Origin: Photobacterium indicum
GTDB taxonomy: Bacteria; Pseudomonadota; Gammaproteobacteria; Enterobacterales; Vibrionaceae
NCBI RefSeq assembly: GCF_003026215.1
Contig: NZ_PYOC01000002.1
Span: 682,001-746,000 of the forward strand
Direction: 5' to 3'
DNA length: 64,000 bases
Shown here piece after piece: positions 26,768-37,310 of this stretch; within the stretch, counting starts at the first letter, position 1, and every line of letters starts with the position of its first letter. The translations under genes were made by a program, and so were the position numbers. A model generated the notes under the pieces. The model saw nothing but the letters and a program-made list of their open reading frames with translations, was not told the origin of the DNA and ran no database searches.

Positions 26768-27652
26768 TTACGACTGCCTATTAAATATTTGAAGAAGACA
26801 TGTGCTCGCGATCGATAATAAGATCCCAGGATAAACGGCTATTGGTATCTGTTGCCCGCTGAACACCAACATGAACAACGCGACGAATACAGGGCTTAAA
26901 TAGATATACGCCATGACTTTAGTTGGCCCTAACACTATCGTTGTCTTATGGATAATGTATGTCGACGCAAGAGTTGCGAAAAGTGCGAGATACATCATGT
27001 GAGCACCCAAATTGAAGCTAAGAGCCTCCCATCCTAAAGGTTGCTGAAATACAATCATCGCTAATGTCATCCACACCATTCCGCCAATCAAAATACAAAA
27101 CACCGTGACCAATGATTCTTCACCGCGGTTCAAGACTTTCATTGACAGAGAAAAGCAGACCATCGAAACACAGCCGAGTAAAAAAATTACATCGCCATGG
27201 TTAAAATCCAACGCAAGTAAAACAGAATAATCCCCTTTTGCAATCACCCAGCATGTGCCAACAGCGGCTAATATGTAGATGAGTAAAAGCTTAGGTGAGA
27301 GCTTCTGTTTAAATATGGCAGCCCCAGCGATTGCGGTAAGAAACGGAACCAATGTATAAAGCGTGCCAGTATTCAGCGCTGTTGTTGTCGTTAGCGCTTC
27401 AAACATACATATAAAAAATAGAGAAAAGAAGAAACTCATCACTAAGCTTCTAGGAAACACTTTTCGCGCTATTTTTATTCGTTCAAAGCGTATAAAAATA
27501 AATGGAGACATCATTAGTGCAGCGAGCGAGAACCTCAGTAACGTGAGTGAAAATGGATTTATCACGCCTGAGAGTTCAGCAGAAGATATGAATGATCCCG
27601 CAACAAGCGCAGTCACTAACAAGGATAAAAGGTGATATTTAAGTTCTTTCAT
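26768..27652 (-). CDS. EamA-type DMT transporter
   Basis: A 294-residue ten-helix drug/metabolite transporter with two EamA repeats. Signature segments are PFSLTLLRFSLAALMMSPF after TM1 and LYTLVPFLTAIAGAAIFKQKL in the first repeat, with APxxVxxxM-like spacing TKVMAYIYLSPVFVALF in the second. I prefer the ATG at 27652 (TGGA about 6 bases upstream) over one at 27691, which adds a charged non-hydrophobic extension. The substrate is unknown. It is monocistronic and unrelated in sequence to the EamA gene at 22.5 kb beyond the fold. Confidence 0.82.
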   Translation of the reverse strand: MKELKYHLLSLLVTALVAGSFISSAELSGVINPFSLTLLRFSLAALMMSPFIFIRFERIKIARKVFPRSLVMSFFFSLFFICMFEALTTTTALNTGTLYTLVPFLTAIAGAAIFKQKLSPKLLLIYILAAVGTCWVIAKGDYSVLLALDFNHGDVIFLLGCVSMVCFSLSMKVLNRGEESLVTVFCILIGGMVWMTLAMIVFQQPLGWEALSFNLGAHMMYLALFATLASTYIIHKTTIVLGPTKVMAYIYLSPVFVALFMLVFSGQQIPIAVYPGILLSIASTCLLQIFNRQS

Positions 27653-27933
27653 GATGATTCCATCTTCCTCAGTGTATTCACTGCGTTTCATTAGGTATAA
27701 GCCGCTAGATTACGCCCTCTAGAAAGTAGATAAACCGCCGTTGAGTAATTTAATAGTTCACCAAATCAATACAATCCTTAAAGACTTGAATGTAAAAGGT
27801 ACAAAAAACATAGGATTATTTACCAATGGTAATCAATAAGTTCACTTAACTACGGTTTATCGACGAAACATCCAGATCTACACTCACTATCGAAAACACG
27901 GCGTAAAGCCAAACCTTAAGTGAGGAATGAAGT

Positions 27934-28731
27934 ATGAAGAATTGGATGAAATTAACCCTAATTGGAATGATAGCTGCACTGCCAGCTACTCAAGGCTTTG
28001 CAAAAAGTGTCACAAATTCAGGCCAACTGACCCTTTCCTTTAGCGACGGAAGAGAAAACGCAGTAGGCGTTGAAAATGTAAATGAAGTACTCTCTTCAGT
28101 TGGTGTCAGAGTCAGCACTATTACGATTCCAGACGCCGCAAAGCCAATTATTGAAGTATCTAAAGAGCGAGCAATTAACAAGCAAGAAACTGATAAGTTG
28201 ATCTCAATCTTTTCCTTACATCGCGGGGAACTGCTAGATCAGATTGAACAGGCAGGTCGAAAACCTGAAGTGCATCGCGGTGGTTATCTTTCAACATCTG
28301 AAGTCGGCGTTGCTCCTTACCCGAAAGTTTACGATATGAAGGCAATGACACCAGAAGTAATGCAGTATCTGCAAGAAAAGTTTGGCAAGTTACATGTTAA
28401 TAGTGCAGACAATGGTCAAGGTATTGACGAAGTAATGACCATTGTCTCTGGTGGAGATTGGACTTGGTTTTTTACTTTGCCTAATGATGTAGTAGGTAAG
28501 TTAACGCTAGGCTTTGTACCAACGGACGGTAAAGCTTGGCGCATTAGCTACCCAGGGCTAGGTCCACATGGCGGTTTCCTAGATGCACCTTACGGTCTAG
28601 TTGTTGCTTATGCACATGGTCCTAAGCATTTTGTCATGCGATATGAAGAGCCAAGCGTTCAAGGAGCAAAAACTCTCGGAGGAAACCCTTGGATCGATTT
28701 ATCTAACGATATTCCAAAATTAATCGACTGA
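27934..28731 (+). CDS. Exported protein of unknown function
   Basis: A 265-residue protein with a signal peptide (about 1-23, ending QGFA-KS). I do not recognise the family. The mature part has an N-terminal Ser/Thr-rich region, a middle helical segment (about 85-110), and a Trp/Gly-rich C-terminal half containing GGDWTWFFTLP, LTLGFVPTDGKAWRISYPG and YGLVVAYAHGPKHFVMRYE, which suggests a compact beta fold. GAGGAA precedes the start. It has its own promoter region and a strong terminator. It contains no Cys, no catalytic motif I can point to, and no membrane segment after the signal. Confidence 0.75.
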   Translation: MKNWMKLTLIGMIAALPATQGFAKSVTNSGQLTLSFSDGRENAVGVENVNEVLSSVGVRVSTITIPDAAKPIIEVSKERAINKQETDKLISIFSLHRGELLDQIEQAGRKPEVHRGGYLSTSEVGVAPYPKVYDMKAMTPEVMQYLQEKFGKLHVNSADNGQGIDEVMTIVSGGDWTWFFTLPNDVVGKLTLGFVPTDGKAWRISYPGLGPHGGFLDAPYGLVVAYAHGPKHFVMRYEEPSVQGAKTLGGNPWIDLSNDIPKLID

Positions 28732-28816
28732 GATAAAAACTAAGTCGCTTACCCAGTAACGACGCCCGAAATATCTTATACCGGATTATGGTGCAAACCC
28801 CAAAAGCTGAAATAGT

Positions 28817-28845
28817 AAAGCACTGCTATTTTGCAGTGCTTTTTT
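28817..28845. terminator. Terminator after the exported protein gene
   Basis: AAAGCACTGC (28817-28826) and GCAGTGCTTT (28833-28842) form a perfect stem followed by Ts. It is bidirectional and also serves the convergent scrB. Confidence 0.92.
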
Positions 28846-28859
28846 AATTGAAGACTCAA

Positions 28860-30314
28860 CTATTTCAAGTTAAAACCGCTTAATGATTTCATTGGGTAAT
28901 AAGTCGGTTTAAGTGATGTAGATACTTTAAGGTAGCTCAAATCGTCAATAAAGAAACGACTCGTCATCGTATGCTTACCACCATTGATAAATATCTCTAT
29001 CACCGACTGGTCAACATACACTTCAATTTGTTGGGTTAGGCTTAACCTTGGAGCTTTGCGAGTTAAACCGAACTCTTCAGCATAAATTTCACTCATCTGT
29101 GAACGGTCGAGAGTAAACTCAGCTTCCGTCCCTTTGAGTTCAATTTTATCTCCAACACTGTTCCCTAACTCAATAGAAAAATTCATGGTATCGACATAAA
29201 GAGTTAAATAGAAACTATTGCTTGGTAGCTGAAGAACATCCTCAAATTCAATTGCCTCACCACGCAGCGCTTCTAACTCTTCTAACGCTTTTTGAACCAT
29301 AAACCCATTTTCTATTCTCAGCTCTCTTGGGAGTGATAGCATTCCTGCCCATTCGTACTTTACTGAAGGGGTGTCGATTTCTGGTAACCCTACCCATGCG
29401 TAGAGAATACGACGCCCTTTATCATCAACATATGTTTGGGGGGCATAAAAATCAAAACCATAATCAGGCTGTCGAATACTCTGCTCGCCCTCTAGCTCCA
29501 TCGAGCTAAAGTTCACTCGGTCACCAACCAAGTAAGTCACGGAAAAAACATTTTTAAAATCATAAGGATCAGACGATGACACACCTTGCGGTGAAAATAG
29601 CATCACAGCTTTTCCATCTAGCTCAAAAAAGTCAGGGCACTCCCACATGTAACCAAAGTCGTTGTGCGTCGTTTTGATTGGCCCTTTATGATCCCACGTC
29701 GACAGATCCTGACTATGATAAAGGATCATCGCCCCTTTTAAATCTTGTGTTTGAGCGCCAACCACCATGTAGTAATCATCACCTTGTTTCCACACTTTTG
29801 GATCTCGGAAATGTTCTGTGTAGTGGTCATTTTCAATGATGATTCCTTTCTTTTCTATCTCACCTGCTGTATTCATCGTTGCGTAACATTGTGTTGGAAT
29901 GCGTTTCCAATTCTCATCACGTTTATTGCCTGTAAAGAACAACAATGCTTTATCGTTCTCCACAATCGCGCCACCTGAGTACACGCCATGCGAGTCGTAA
30001 TCTTGATCTGGATGAATAGCGGTACCATGATCGGTGAAATGGATAAAATCTTTGGTAGAAAGATGATACCAATACTTCATGCCATGAACGGGCCCAACAG
30101 GTGTCCATTGATAAAAAATATGATGTTCACTATTAAAGTAGCACAAACCATTTGGGTCATTTAATAAGCCAAAAGCAGGGGCGATATGATAGCTTGGGTA
30201 CCCATTATCAAGGCTTCTTTTTTCCATCATCTCAGTGATTTGAGTATGGGAAATGTCCTCTAAACGACGATATCTTTGTTCAACCATCCAGTTTTTCTTT
30301 GCTTCTCTAGCCAT
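28860..30314 (-). CDS. scrB: Sucrose-6-phosphate hydrolase
   Basis: A cytoplasmic GH32 invertase of 484 residues that splits sucrose-6-phosphate (from the PTS) to glucose-6-phosphate and fructose. The catalytic nucleophile is Asp53 in LLNDPNG. FRDPKVW holds the transition-state stabiliser and MWECPDFF the acid/base Glu. A C-terminal beta-sandwich follows (about 340-480). It lies 41 bases after scrK on the same strand and is the last gene of the scrA-scrK-scrB operon. The start has only a weak ribosome site. Confidence 0.95.
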   Translation of the reverse strand: MAREAKKNWMVEQRYRRLEDISHTQITEMMEKRSLDNGYPSYHIAPAFGLLNDPNGLCYFNSEHHIFYQWTPVGPVHGMKYWYHLSTKDFIHFTDHGTAIHPDQDYDSHGVYSGGAIVENDKALLFFTGNKRDENWKRIPTQCYATMNTAGEIEKKGIIIENDHYTEHFRDPKVWKQGDDYYMVVGAQTQDLKGAMILYHSQDLSTWDHKGPIKTTHNDFGYMWECPDFFELDGKAVMLFSPQGVSSSDPYDFKNVFSVTYLVGDRVNFSSMELEGEQSIRQPDYGFDFYAPQTYVDDKGRRILYAWVGLPEIDTPSVKYEWAGMLSLPRELRIENGFMVQKALEELEALRGEAIEFEDVLQLPSNSFYLTLYVDTMNFSIELGNSVGDKIELKGTEAEFTLDRSQMSEIYAEEFGLTRKAPRLSLTQQIEVYVDQSVIEIFINGGKHTMTSRFFIDDLSYLKVSTSLKPTYYPMKSLSGFNLK

Positions 30315-30355
30315 ACACTTAAACCCGTTATTTCGACAGTGAGTGATTCATTTAC

Positions 30356-30368
30356 CTAGGGCGTGTTG
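30356..30368. repeat. 13-base IS/MITE-end copy at scrK 3' end
   Basis: CTAGGGCGTGTTG is identical to the outer 13 bases of the 22-base inverted repeat at 56032-56089; 12 of the 13 bases recur at 40506. It encodes the final codons and stop of scrK. It is probably a trace of a small mobile element. Confidence 0.5.
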
Positions 30369-31285
30369 TTAATAAAATCAGACAGTTCTTTTTCGGTCGG
30401 AAGTGCACTCATCGCACCCTTTTGAGTTGTGGCTAACGCGCCACAAGCATTTGCCCACATGATTGCAGCTTGAATTGTCGAAGTGCTTTGCCACTCTGAA
30501 GTTTGAGACAGCTTCGCCAGTAATCCACCAACAAACGCATCACCAGCACCTGTTGTGTCTACGGGCTTAACGGCCGTGCCCGAAACCAGCTCTCGCACTC
30601 CATCAACATCGATAAGAACGCCCTTAGCACCTTGAGTGACCAATACAAGCTTATTGCCAAAAGAGCCAATAACATCTAGCCCTTCAGCAATACTGTTCGT
30701 ATCGGTAAGAAACGCCAATTCTTCTTCTGAAAATTTAACAACGTCAGCAAGTTGAATGGCATCCAATACCACAGACTTAATCTCAGCTGGATTATTCCAA
30801 ACTTCATCACGTAAGTTCGGGTCGAAACTGATGTAACCACCTGCGGCTTTCACTTTTTTAAGTGCTGTTAATGTCGAAGAACGGCTTGGTTCATTAGCTA
30901 GTGCAATAGAACATACGTGCAGCCATTCCCCGGCAGTAAACTCTGGTATATCTTTGACCTGAGTGAATTGGTCAGCGCTTGGTTTAACCATAAACGTAAA
31001 TGTTCGTTCACCATCTTCATCTAAATCGACTAATACCGTGGATGTACGCTGATTGTCGTCTTTAACCAAATAATGTGTATCGACCTGTTCGTCTGACAGC
31101 GTCATAGCCATGAAATGCCCAAAGGGATCATTACCAATACGACCAAAAAAGGCTGCGTTTCCGCCAAGCCGAGAAATTGCAACCGCGACATTAGCCGGCG
31201 CACCACCCGGACACTTCAATAAGGTATTGCTTGAATCAGGGATCAGATCCACAACTGCATCCCCAGTAACCCATACTCGACTCAT
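30356..31285 (-). CDS. scrK: Fructokinase
   Basis: A PfkB-family sugar kinase of 309 residues that phosphorylates the fructose released by ScrB. Signatures are GGAPANVAVAISRLGG (about 27-42) and the catalytic DTTGAGDAFVGGLL (anion hole and base Asp). I prefer the ATG at 31285 (GGTGAG upstream) to the one at 31297. The last codons and stop (30356-30368) coincide with a copy of an IS-like terminal repeat sequence, so the natural C-terminus may have been replaced by NNTP. Middle gene of the scr operon. Confidence 0.95.
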   Translation of the reverse strand: MSRVWVTGDAVVDLIPDSSNTLLKCPGGAPANVAVAISRLGGNAAFFGRIGNDPFGHFMAMTLSDEQVDTHYLVKDDNQRTSTVLVDLDEDGERTFTFMVKPSADQFTQVKDIPEFTAGEWLHVCSIALANEPSRSSTLTALKKVKAAGGYISFDPNLRDEVWNNPAEIKSVVLDAIQLADVVKFSEEELAFLTDTNSIAEGLDVIGSFGNKLVLVTQGAKGVLIDVDGVRELVSGTAVKPVDTTGAGDAFVGGLLAKLSQTSEWQSTSTIQAAIMWANACGALATTQKGAMSALPTEKELSDFINNTP

Positions 31286-31410
31286 AATACTCACCATTGA
31301 AAAGACTAATAATTGCTCGTTGCTGAATTTGACCGTTCAGCAACAGGAGGATTCTAAAAAAGCGAGTCAAACGACCGGCTTGACTTGCAGACCTAAAACT
31401 AGGAAAAGAG

Positions 31411-31433
31411 AAGCTGCAAAAGGGGAGCAGCTT
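31411..31433 (-). other. Intercistronic hairpin scrA-scrK
   Basis: AAGCTGC (31411-31417) pairs with GCAGCTT (31427-31433) in the 190-base gap between scrA and scrK. It is G-rich in the loop with a mixed T-rich sequence after it on the minus strand. It may attenuate or process the operon mRNA. Confidence 0.4.
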
Positions 31434-31475
31434 ACTCCAGAGGCAACAGAAATAAATGTCGTTACTAAAGATAGG

Positions 31476-32915
31476 TTAAGCGGTAACTTTTACATTTTGC
31501 TTAGCCTGCTCACGTAATCCTAAAACTATCGTTAAGCCAAATGCTGTAACAAATGCAATAAGCATCCCTACTACGTAGTAACCAATTTTATCTGGAGCGA
31601 TTGAAATAATGCCCGGTATACCGGCAGCACCAAGAGCTTGTGCTTTAACGTTAAACATGGTGATAAACGCACTAGATAGACCAGCTGCCGTAATAGCGGC
31701 TATAAATGGGTAGCGAAGCTTTAAGTTCACACCAAACATTGCGGGTTCAGTAATACCTAACAGACCAGTTATGCCTGATGGAATTGCAATGCCTTTCATC
31801 TTCTTATCTTTGCTCATTACACCAACAGCTAATGCTGCTGCACCCTGAGAGACGTTTGACATCGCAGCAATAGGGAAAATGAATGTGCCACCTGTAATGG
31901 CGATATCAGCCAGTAACTGCGTTTCAATAGCAATGAAGCTGTGGTGCATACCAGTAATAACAAATGGCGCATAAATAAAGCCAAATAGAGCTCCACCGAT
32001 AAAACCAGCTGAGTTATATAGCCAGTTAAGACCATCACCCAATAAGAAACCAATATCACGAGTAAATGGACCAACAATAGTAAAGGTCAGCAAACCAGTG
32101 ATAAAAATAGCTAACATTGGAGTCAGTAGGTTATCTAATACAGACGGGATAACTTTTCTTAAACCAAGTTCAACTTTCGCCAGAATGAAAGCCGCAACCA
32201 ATACAGGAAGCACCGAGCCCTGATAACCAACCTTCTCGATCTCCAAGCCCATAATATTCCACACAGGAATCGAACCGGACACTGAAGCACCACCAAAACC
32301 CCACCCATTGAGTAAGTCTGGGTGCACCATCAACATGCCGAGAGCTGCGCCCAAAAATGGGTTGCCCCCAAACTTCTTGCTAGCCGAGAACGCAAGCAAA
32401 ATTGGCAAGTAGACAAAAGGCGCATTAGCAAAAGTATTGATCATGCTTGCAAGGTCAGTTAGACCAGGGTTTGCATCAATCAAAGAGAGCCCATCAATAA
32501 AAAGGCCCTGAGCGGTCAGAAGGTTGTAGATACCCATTAATAAACCACCAGCAACAATTGCTGGAATAATGGGTACAAAAATGTCAGAAAGACCTTTTAC
32601 TGCGCGCTGTAAAATGTTTTGTTTTTGTGCGCCCGCAGAAGCAACATCATTGGTCGACATTTCACTCATGCCAGTTAACTTTGCCATTTCTGCATAAACT
32701 TGGTTCACAATGCCAGAGCCAAAAATCACTTGATACTGACCTGCGATTTTAAACTGCCCTTTCACGCCTTCTAAGTTGTCGATTGCATTTTCATCAATCA
32801 AAGACTCATCGGCTACAGCCAAACGCAAACGCGTCGCACAGTGCGCCAGTGCGGTAATATTGCTCTTGCCACCTAAATGAGTGATTAGCTCTTTTGCTAT
32901 TGATGGATAATTCAT
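31476..32915 (-). CDS. scrA: Sucrose-specific PTS enzyme IIBC
   Basis: The membrane permease that imports and phosphorylates sucrose, 479 residues. The EIIB domain (1-90) has the phosphorylated Cys26 in ALAHCATRLR. The EIIC domain (about 105-470) has about ten helices with GMHHSFIAIETQL and the GITEPAMFGVNLKLRYP motif of the glucose/sucrose superfamily. No EIIA domain is fused, so it must use a separate EIIA (Crr) as in E. coli ScrA. GGGG lies 7 bases before the ATG at 32915; the frame extends further with no ribosome site. A ScrR operator sits just upstream. Confidence 0.95.
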   Translation of the reverse strand: MNYPSIAKELITHLGGKSNITALAHCATRLRLAVADESLIDENAIDNLEGVKGQFKIAGQYQVIFGSGIVNQVYAEMAKLTGMSEMSTNDVASAGAQKQNILQRAVKGLSDIFVPIIPAIVAGGLLMGIYNLLTAQGLFIDGLSLIDANPGLTDLASMINTFANAPFVYLPILLAFSASKKFGGNPFLGAALGMLMVHPDLLNGWGFGGASVSGSIPVWNIMGLEIEKVGYQGSVLPVLVAAFILAKVELGLRKVIPSVLDNLLTPMLAIFITGLLTFTIVGPFTRDIGFLLGDGLNWLYNSAGFIGGALFGFIYAPFVITGMHHSFIAIETQLLADIAITGGTFIFPIAAMSNVSQGAAALAVGVMSKDKKMKGIAIPSGITGLLGITEPAMFGVNLKLRYPFIAAITAAGLSSAFITMFNVKAQALGAAGIPGIISIAPDKIGYYVVGMLIAFVTAFGLTIVLGLREQAKQNVKVTA

Positions 32916-32964
32916 TACAGACCCCGATTTTATATCTAGTTTAACTATACTTGAATCTTTTTTT

Positions 32965-32978
32965 GGGAACGTTTGCAA
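32965..32978. promoter_or_regulatory. ScrR operator upstream of scrA
   Basis: GGGAACGTTTGCAA lies 50 bases upstream of the scrA start. It is the reverse complement of the site at 35615-35628 and has the CpG-centred dyad expected of LacI-family proteins. ScrR is the obvious ligand. Confidence 0.8.
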
Positions 32979-33114
32979 TAAGGATTTTTGCTGATCCAGC
33001 CTAGATCGTCAAAGGGAAACAACAAATTGTGTGAAATTGATCGTCTAAAAGTCTCCATCATGAGCAGAAAGCACTGTAGAATCGGCTTTAACAAAGGGAT
33101 TCATAGTCGAAAAA

Positions 33115-33128
33115 TTGCAAACAATCCC
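33115..33128. promoter_or_regulatory. ScrR operator upstream of scrR
   Basis: TTGCAAACAATCCC differs from the other sites mainly at the centre. It lies 37 bases before the scrR start and probably mediates autoregulation or looping with the site at 32965, 150 bases away. Confidence 0.65.
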
Positions 33129-33164
33129 AGTTTAATGAAAGTATAACGAGATGGATTAACGCAG

Positions 33165-34151
33165 ATGGCAAGCCTACACGATGTCGCCCTAATTGCTGGG
33201 GTATCAAAATCAACGGTGTCACGAGTTATTAATGACGAGTATGGCGTAAAAGGCGCGACAAAGATCAAGGTACAAAAGGCTATTTCAGAATGTGGTTATA
33301 TTCCCAATCAAGTCGCTAAAGATCTTAAATCACAGAAAACTAATTTAGTTGGCGTTATTGTTCCACGCGTCTCTTCTCACGCTACGGCGTTAGGGGTAGA
33401 TGGATTAACGAGTATTCTTGATAAAGCAGGAAAGCACGTATTACTTGCCAGTACGCACCAAGAACATCAAAAAGAACTCGAATATATACAGATCTTTAAC
33501 CAAAAACGCGTGGAAGGGATCATCTTATACGCGACACATCTCGACAAAACCCTTGTTAATGCAATTCAAATATCAAACGTACCAGTGGTATTAGTGGGTC
33601 AAGATGGTTCTATGCATAATATTCCGAGTATTGTTCATGATGACTACCGCGTTGGCTATGAGGCAGGAAACCGACTGACAGCAAAAGGCTGTAAAAAAAT
33701 TGGCTTTATTGGTGTTCAGGGCGACGATTTAGCGGTGGATAAGCTGCGCTCTCAGGGTCTAGCTCAAGCGCTTGAATTTAACCAGCTCTCGTTACTTTTC
33801 CACGCTCGTGGAAACTTCTCCATCGAATCGGGTTACGAAACAGTGAAAGAATATTTAAGCAAATTCACCGAAACCGATGGGATTTTTTGTGCGACAGACC
33901 GAATTGCCGTAGGAGCAATACGCGCAATTCAAGAAAATGGAATCACACCAGGAAAGGAGATAAAAGTACTTGGTGTAGGTAACGACGAACTTGCTTCTGT
34001 TTGCACCCCTTCCCTATCAACGTTTAATTATGCCTTTGATAAAGCAGGTGAAAATGCCGCAAAATTACTATTAGAGCGAATCAACAACCAAGGTTTCGAA
34101 ATGAGTAAAGTGGTACTGACTTTTCAAAATATTGAACGTGAGACCTGTTAA
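33165..34151 (+). CDS. scrR: Sucrose operon repressor
   Basis: A LacI/GalR-family repressor of 328 residues. The N-terminal helix-turn-helix (MASLHDVALIAGVSKSTVSR) and hinge helix are followed by a periplasmic-binding-like core (about 60-325). It is divergent from scrA and adjacent to scrY, and similar CpG-centred dyads lie in front of scrA, scrR and scrY, so it most likely represses them all until fructose or a fructose phosphate is present. The start is supported by the domain boundary. Confidence 0.93.
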   Translation: MASLHDVALIAGVSKSTVSRVINDEYGVKGATKIKVQKAISECGYIPNQVAKDLKSQKTNLVGVIVPRVSSHATALGVDGLTSILDKAGKHVLLASTHQEHQKELEYIQIFNQKRVEGIILYATHLDKTLVNAIQISNVPVVLVGQDGSMHNIPSIVHDDYRVGYEAGNRLTAKGCKKIGFIGVQGDDLAVDKLRSQGLAQALEFNQLSLLFHARGNFSIESGYETVKEYLSKFTETDGIFCATDRIAVGAIRAIQENGITPGKEIKVLGVGNDELASVCTPSLSTFNYAFDKAGENAAKLLLERINNQGFEMSKVVLTFQNIERETC

Positions 34152-34163
34152 TCGCTATAACAA

Positions 34164-34184
34164 CGCCAGCCACCAAGGCTGGCG
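34164..34184. terminator. Hairpin between scrR and scrY
   Basis: CGCCAGCC (34164-34171) and GGCTGGCG (34177-34184) form a perfect GC-rich stem between two convergent genes. U-tracts are poor on both sides, so efficiency is uncertain. Confidence 0.55.
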
Positions 34185-34200
34185 AATTATGGTGTATCTT

Positions 34201-35712
<1,512 letters not shown>

Positions 35713-35756
35713 TTACTCGTACACTTTATAGTTACCCGAAGAATATACATAAACTT

Positions 35757-35772
35757 TCGGGAACGATCCCGA
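35757..35772 (-). promoter_or_regulatory. Second LacI-type site upstream of scrY
   Basis: TCGGGAACGATCCCGA is palindromic except at two central bases and shares GGGAACG with the scrA operator. CCCGAA also recurs nearby (35736). It may be an auxiliary operator allowing looping with 35615. Confidence 0.5.
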
Positions 35773-35786
35773 AGAAGTATAAAAAA

Positions 35787-35802
35787 TGTAATTCCAATCA
35801 CG
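35787..35802 (-). promoter_or_regulatory. Possible CRP site
   Basis: TGTAATTCCAATCACG resembles the CRP consensus TGTGA-N6-TCACA, matching 8 of 10 defined bases. It would fit catabolite control of sucrose uptake but lies over 200 bases from the scrY start. Confidence 0.35.
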
Positions 35803-36145
35803 TTAATAGTCGTTTTACATAGTATGAAACGCAGAGTCGCGCAGTAATAACTGAAATTTGACGCCTTGCTAAATTAAAACGTCTTCTTGCAGAGCAAGCA
35901 AAAGAGGATGAAATACGTAGTAATACCAATTCCATTAATTATCGGTGTCAACTTTATATCAACGCTTGTCAGTACTTCGTGTTTATAATTAATCTATTCC
36001 TAAATGGAATTATTGTTATGCATTTCAGCCTCCTTATCACCCCTTAATGGAATCGATATTATCATCTCATCGCTTAATGGGGTTACGCCTCAACACCAAC
36101 TTTTGCTAAGTAGCATGGCTACTAAAAATGACCGAGGAAATGATG

Positions 36146-36685
36146 ATGGAAATGCAGCAGCAACTACAACAACTATTAGATAAACAAGAGATGACAGAGA
36201 TCATGTACAAGTTCGCTCGTGCTCTAGACCGAGTAGATGGAAAACTGATGAAGTCAACTTACTGGGAAGATGCCATTGAAGAGCACCAAGATCCTATTTT
36301 TCCAGATTTATTTTTCTACAATGATAATGCCCACGCATTTGTTGAGCCTGCGATGGAAGGGTTCCGAGCGTTAAAAACCACTCAGCACCGCATCAGCAAC
36401 CCACTGATTGAAATTGATGGTGATACAGCCACAGCAGAATGTTACGTATGGGCTTACCATGTGCATGAGGAAAATGGCGTAGACAAAGAAGGTATTTTAG
36501 GTGGTCGCCACCATTTTCGTTTCGAACGTCGTGATGGCGTATGGAAAATCAAACATCGCTCTACTGTTTTTGATTGGAACCAGAATCAAGATGCAACTGC
36601 CATCTGGGCAGAGAGCTACAGTGATAAATACCGTGGCAAACGTGATAAGAATGACGATAGCTACAATTACCTAAAACATCAATAA
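36146..36685 (+). CDS. SnoaL-like (NTF2-fold) protein
   Basis: A ~180-residue protein of the SnoaL-like/NTF2 superfamily (PF13577 type), a cone-shaped fold used by isomerases, hydrolases and dioxygenase small subunits. Visible features are an N-terminal helix with LLDKQEMTEIMYKFARALDRVD, a His-containing strand AECYVWAYHVHEE, and GGRHHFRFERRDGVWKIKHRSTVFDWN. GAGG sits about 8 bases before the ATG at 36146; in-frame ATGs also occur at 36128 and 36140-36152. The peroxiredoxin-like gene follows after 13 bases, so they form an operon. The actual reaction is unknown. Confidence 0.78.
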   Translation: MEMQQQLQQLLDKQEMTEIMYKFARALDRVDGKLMKSTYWEDAIEEHQDPIFPDLFFYNDNAHAFVEPAMEGFRALKTTQHRISNPLIEIDGDTATAECYVWAYHVHEENGVDKEGILGGRHHFRFERRDGVWKIKHRSTVFDWNQNQDATAIWAESYSDKYRGKRDKNDDSYNYLKHQ

Positions 36686-36698
36686 ATGAGATAAAGTT

Positions 36699-37232
36699 AT
36701 GTCAGCCTTAAAATTTGAAGCAGGTGCCACCTTCCCTAATATCTTAGTTCAGACATTAGAAGGTAAAGACGTCACATTAGGTAAACCAGAGAAACGATAC
36801 GATTGGAAAATGGTTGTCGTTTATCGTGGCAAACATTGCCCATTGTGCACACGCTACCTCAATGATCTGGAAATATTAGTTGAAGAATACAGAAACATTG
36901 GCATTGATGTCATTGCGATTTCTGCAGATAGCGAAACGCAAGCTCGTCAACACAAAGAAGAACTGAAAATCAGCTACCCATTAGCTTACGATTTAAGCCC
37001 CGAGCAAATGCAAACATTAGGGCTATATATCTCTACTCCTAGATCTGAACAAGAAACGGATCACCCATTTGCGGAGCCTGCGTTATTTGTAATCAATCAT
37101 GAAGGAAAAGTGCAAGTATTGGACATGTCGAATGGACCTTTTGCACGGCCTGATTTGAATGTATTGTTACAGGGGTTAAAATTTATTCGCAATCCCAATA
37201 ATAATTACCCAATCCGCGGGACTTTTGTGTAA
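36699..37232 (+). CDS. Peroxiredoxin-like AhpC/TSA protein
   Basis: A 177-residue thioredoxin-fold protein of the peroxiredoxin-like AhpC/TSA group. YRGKHCPLCTRYLNDLE (about 44-60) carries a CxxC where classical peroxiredoxins have a single peroxidatic Cys in PxxxTxxC, so it may act as a thiol oxidoreductase rather than a true peroxidase. It is cotranscribed with the SnoaL-like gene and convergent with a LysR gene. It could work with the nearby old-yellow enzyme in handling peroxides or reactive carbonyls, by context only. Confidence 0.82.
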   Translation: MSALKFEAGATFPNILVQTLEGKDVTLGKPEKRYDWKMVVVYRGKHCPLCTRYLNDLEILVEEYRNIGIDVIAISADSETQARQHKEELKISYPLAYDLSPEQMQTLGLYISTPRSEQETDHPFAEPALFVINHEGKVQVLDMSNGPFARPDLNVLLQGLKFIRNPNNNYPIRGTFV

Positions 37233-37252
37233 GTTAAAATACAATAATACTT

Positions 37253-37293
37253 ACGAAGCAATGAAGGCGATATCATCACCTTCATTGCTTCGT
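37253..37293. terminator. 15-bp perfect stem-loop between convergent genes
   Basis: ACGAAGCAATGAAGG (37253-37267) pairs perfectly with 37279-37293 around an 11-base loop. No U-run follows on either side, so it may be a Rho-independent-like barrier or an mRNA 3'-end stabiliser for both genes. Confidence 0.55.
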
Positions 37294-37310
37294 GAACAGC
37301 ATAAGGAATA

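Noticed and set aside
35860..35930. Leu/Lys-rich reading (LAKLKRLLAEQAKEDEIR) resembling an IS3-type OrfA helix
   Set aside because: Only about 20 codons with stops on either side and no inverted repeats, so it cannot be assigned.
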